A DNA stretch of 46,353 bases from CAWVWF01 sp963933885 (lineage in GTDB: Bacteria; Bacteroidota; Bacteroidia; Flavobacteriales_C; GCA-002722245). Numbering within the stretch: the stretch's first letter is position 1; each line of letters begins with the position of its first letter. Where the stretch lies: assembly GCA_963933885.1 (NCBI GenBank), contig CAWVWF010000007.1:1-46353 (forward strand), read 5' to 3'. The notes under the pieces are model-generated. The model worked only from the letters and a program-made list of their open reading frames with translations, did no database searches and was not told where the DNA came from. Position numbers and translations under genes: made by a program. Below, in pieces: positions 45,083 through 46,353 of the stretch.

Positions 45083-46006
45083 ATGAAATCTAGGCTTTGC
45101 ATTTCACTGCTTTTCATTCTTGGTATTATCGGATGTAATAGCGCTTTAAAAAACGAATTCAGTTTCAATAATACACTTAAAACGATTCCTCAATCAGAAG
45201 TAAAACTTTCTGTTTTACATACTGGAAAAACGAGCAACAGATCTGCTTTTATTTATGAAAGCGGAAAGTTCTCAGAGAAGAAAACGCTTACCTTTTCTTC
45301 CATACTTATTCAACACCCGAAAGGAACTTTCTTATTTGATACAGGGATTGGTGACAGTACAAAGTCACTCTTCAAAAAACATGTTCCTTACTTGCAAAGA
45401 AAGATGATCAAATTCGAAATGGGAACATCTGTTAAGACTCAATTTCAAAAGCACAACTTTAATTTAGATAGTATTAGCTTCATAATCCCTTCTCATTTTC
45501 ATTACGATCATACTGGTGGAATAGAAGATTTTAAGAAAGCTAAAACGTGGATATTAGAAGTTGAAAACTCAGCTATTAAGCAGCAAAAAAAAGCACTCCC
45601 TTTTTTTAAACCACATTTTGATAATGACGTAAATTGGAATGTTTTCAAATTAGATTCTAGTCCATATTTCAATTTCGAGACAAGCAAAGACATCTTTAAT
45701 GATGGTAGTTTAATCCTTGTCTCTCTCCCTGGACATACTCCTGGATCGATAGGATTAATTGCACATTTAAAATCAGGGAAATCTTACTTCTTTGTAGGTG
45801 ATTTAGTTTGGGTTAATCAAGCACTTTCTGGTCCTCATGAAAAGCATTGTATTCCAAGAAATATTGTAGATTATGATGACGAGGCGATTAAAAAAACCAT
45901 CTTTCAAATTAAGAAGTTTCAAGAGCACATGCCTTCCGTGATAATCGTTCCTGCCCACGATTTTGAAGTACAATCTAAAATGGCTGAGTTTCCTTTGTTT
46001 GAATAA
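45083..46006 (+). CDS. Metallo-beta-lactamase-fold lipoprotein (N-acyl homoserine lactonase-like)
   Basis: 307 residues with a lipoprotein signal (LLFILGIIGCN, lipid Cys at 18). The MBL zinc motif HFHYDH is at 138-143 (H138, H140, D142, H143), followed by LPGHTPGSIGL, GDLVW and PAHDF, which supply the other ligands. The spacing and HFHYDHTGG resemble AHL lactonases and related hydrolases. Anchored in the membrane, it would act on an extracytoplasmic ester, lactone or thioester. It lies six bases after the flippase gene. The true substrate cannot be stated. Confidence 0.87.
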   Translation: MKSRLCISLLFILGIIGCNSALKNEFSFNNTLKTIPQSEVKLSVLHTGKTSNRSAFIYESGKFSEKKTLTFSSILIQHPKGTFLFDTGIGDSTKSLFKKHVPYLQRKMIKFEMGTSVKTQFQKHNFNLDSISFIIPSHFHYDHTGGIEDFKKAKTWILEVENSAIKQQKKALPFFKPHFDNDVNWNVFKLDSSPYFNFETSKDIFNDGSLILVSLPGHTPGSIGLIAHLKSGKSYFFVGDLVWVNQALSGPHEKHCIPRNIVDYDDEAIKKTIFQIKKFQEHMPSVIIVPAHDFEVQSKMAEFPLFE

Positions 46007-46028
46007 AACAGCTACAGTTCCCCATATT

Positions 46029-46292
46029 GCTTAGCCCTTTATTTACTGGCGAAGCTGTATCACTTTTAACTGCAACGGCTTTACCAGCCTCTATTCCAAT
46101 TAAAACTCCACAACCTACTCCACAAAAACGACAAGGTGATTTTTTCCAATCAAGGTTACCTCCTTTTGATAATCCTTTCTCTTATTCAGCAGCGAACACG
46201 ACACCCGGGAACATAGTAGCAGCGGCAGACATTGCAGACATTAATGCCAGCTTCTTAACAAAGTCCCTTCTGCTGTTTATAGTATTAGTCAT
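46029..46292 (-). pseudogene. napA: Broken 5' fragment of napA (periplasmic nitrate reductase)
   Basis: The minus strand from the ATG at 46292 reads a twin-arginine signal (NSRRDFVKKLALMSAMSAAA ending FAAE), then an in-frame TAA (46182-46184), then GNLDWKKSPCRFCGVGCGVL, the first three Cys of the NapA 4Fe-4S site, and AVKSDTASPVNKGLS. Homology stops at about 46029, just before the expected fourth Cys; the rest of the roughly 750-800-residue protein is absent and the MBL gene occupies that space. A GAA-to-TAA change would explain the stop. Whether the rest of a nap locus lies to the right is not visible. Confidence 0.8.
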
Positions 46293-46353
46293 AATTTTTT
46301 ATAGGGTTACCCCTTTAAAACACAGACCGTAAACTGCTTATGGTTACATATTG

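Noticed and set aside
46027..46332. A 101-codon plus-strand frame at the right edge
   Set aside because: It lies antisense to the napA remnant, which has a recognisable Tat signal and Fe-S motif; the plus-strand product resembles nothing.

Overview
The window comes from an AT-rich member of the Bacteroidota, probably in or near the Flavobacteriales. The evidence is type IX secretion (T9SS) C-terminal sorting domains, MORN_2/YwqK repeat proteins, a Bacteroidota-type LptD beside RidA and an N-acetylmuramoyl-L-alanine amidase, a short arginine decarboxylase, HMA-AraC and DUF983 proteins, and one exact match to the Bacteroidota promoter (TTG-N19-TAnnTTTG) in front of trxA. No rRNA, CRISPR array, prophage or intact insertion sequence was seen.

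Layout. 1-536: a 40-base CT run and a decayed coding remnant. 537-5507: a kinase/inositol-monophosphatase fusion, arginase, and a divergent arginine decarboxylase followed by an unknown gene. 5580-7786: tgt-lptG, with a promoter that predicts a nearly leaderless tgt mRNA. 7790-13410 (minus strand): DUF983 protein, a small conserved protein, two Fe-S electron-transfer proteins, an MCE/MlaD protein and a cell-wall amidase. 13451-16344: lptD and ridA. 16345-17116: a graveyard of mobile DNA (243-bp element with inverted ends, an orphan T9SS-domain fragment, a transposase C-terminus), followed by tRNA-Asp. 17273-21265 (minus): a secreted unknown, DUF58 protein, thioredoxin, a small unknown, LysE-type exporter and phosphatidylserine decarboxylase. 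21453-27325 (plus): a helical unknown, three secreted or exported MORN_2-repeat reading frames (two of them one gene split by a frameshift) and a TPR protein. 27463-36522: a TonB-dependent receptor, a giant T9SS-secreted beta-propeller protein with a chitin-binding-like module, an HMA-like/AraC regulator, a small unknown and a T9SS-secreted SGNH hydrolase. 36680-46006: the most unusual locus, described below. 46029-46292: a broken napA start.

The best candidate for an undescribed system is the tight plus-strand operon 36680-43465: a PqqD-like peptide-binding protein, an ATP-grasp ligase, a PLP-dependent amino-acid decarboxylase homologue, a urea-transporter domain fused to an M23 peptidase domain, a TPR + beta-barrel outer-membrane protein and a secreted TPR protein. 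A strong hairpin terminator closes it, and a flippase and a metallo-beta-lactamase-fold lipoprotein follow. The gene content suggests ATP-dependent assembly and decarboxylation of an amino-acid or peptide-derived molecule with dedicated envelope components. That role is inference; the sequence shows only the domains and their arrangement.

Among the other genes, several serve the envelope (LptG, LptD, MlaD, amidase, PSD, flippase). The arginase/arginine decarboxylase pair places two arginine-consuming enzymes back to back around a 49-base gap.
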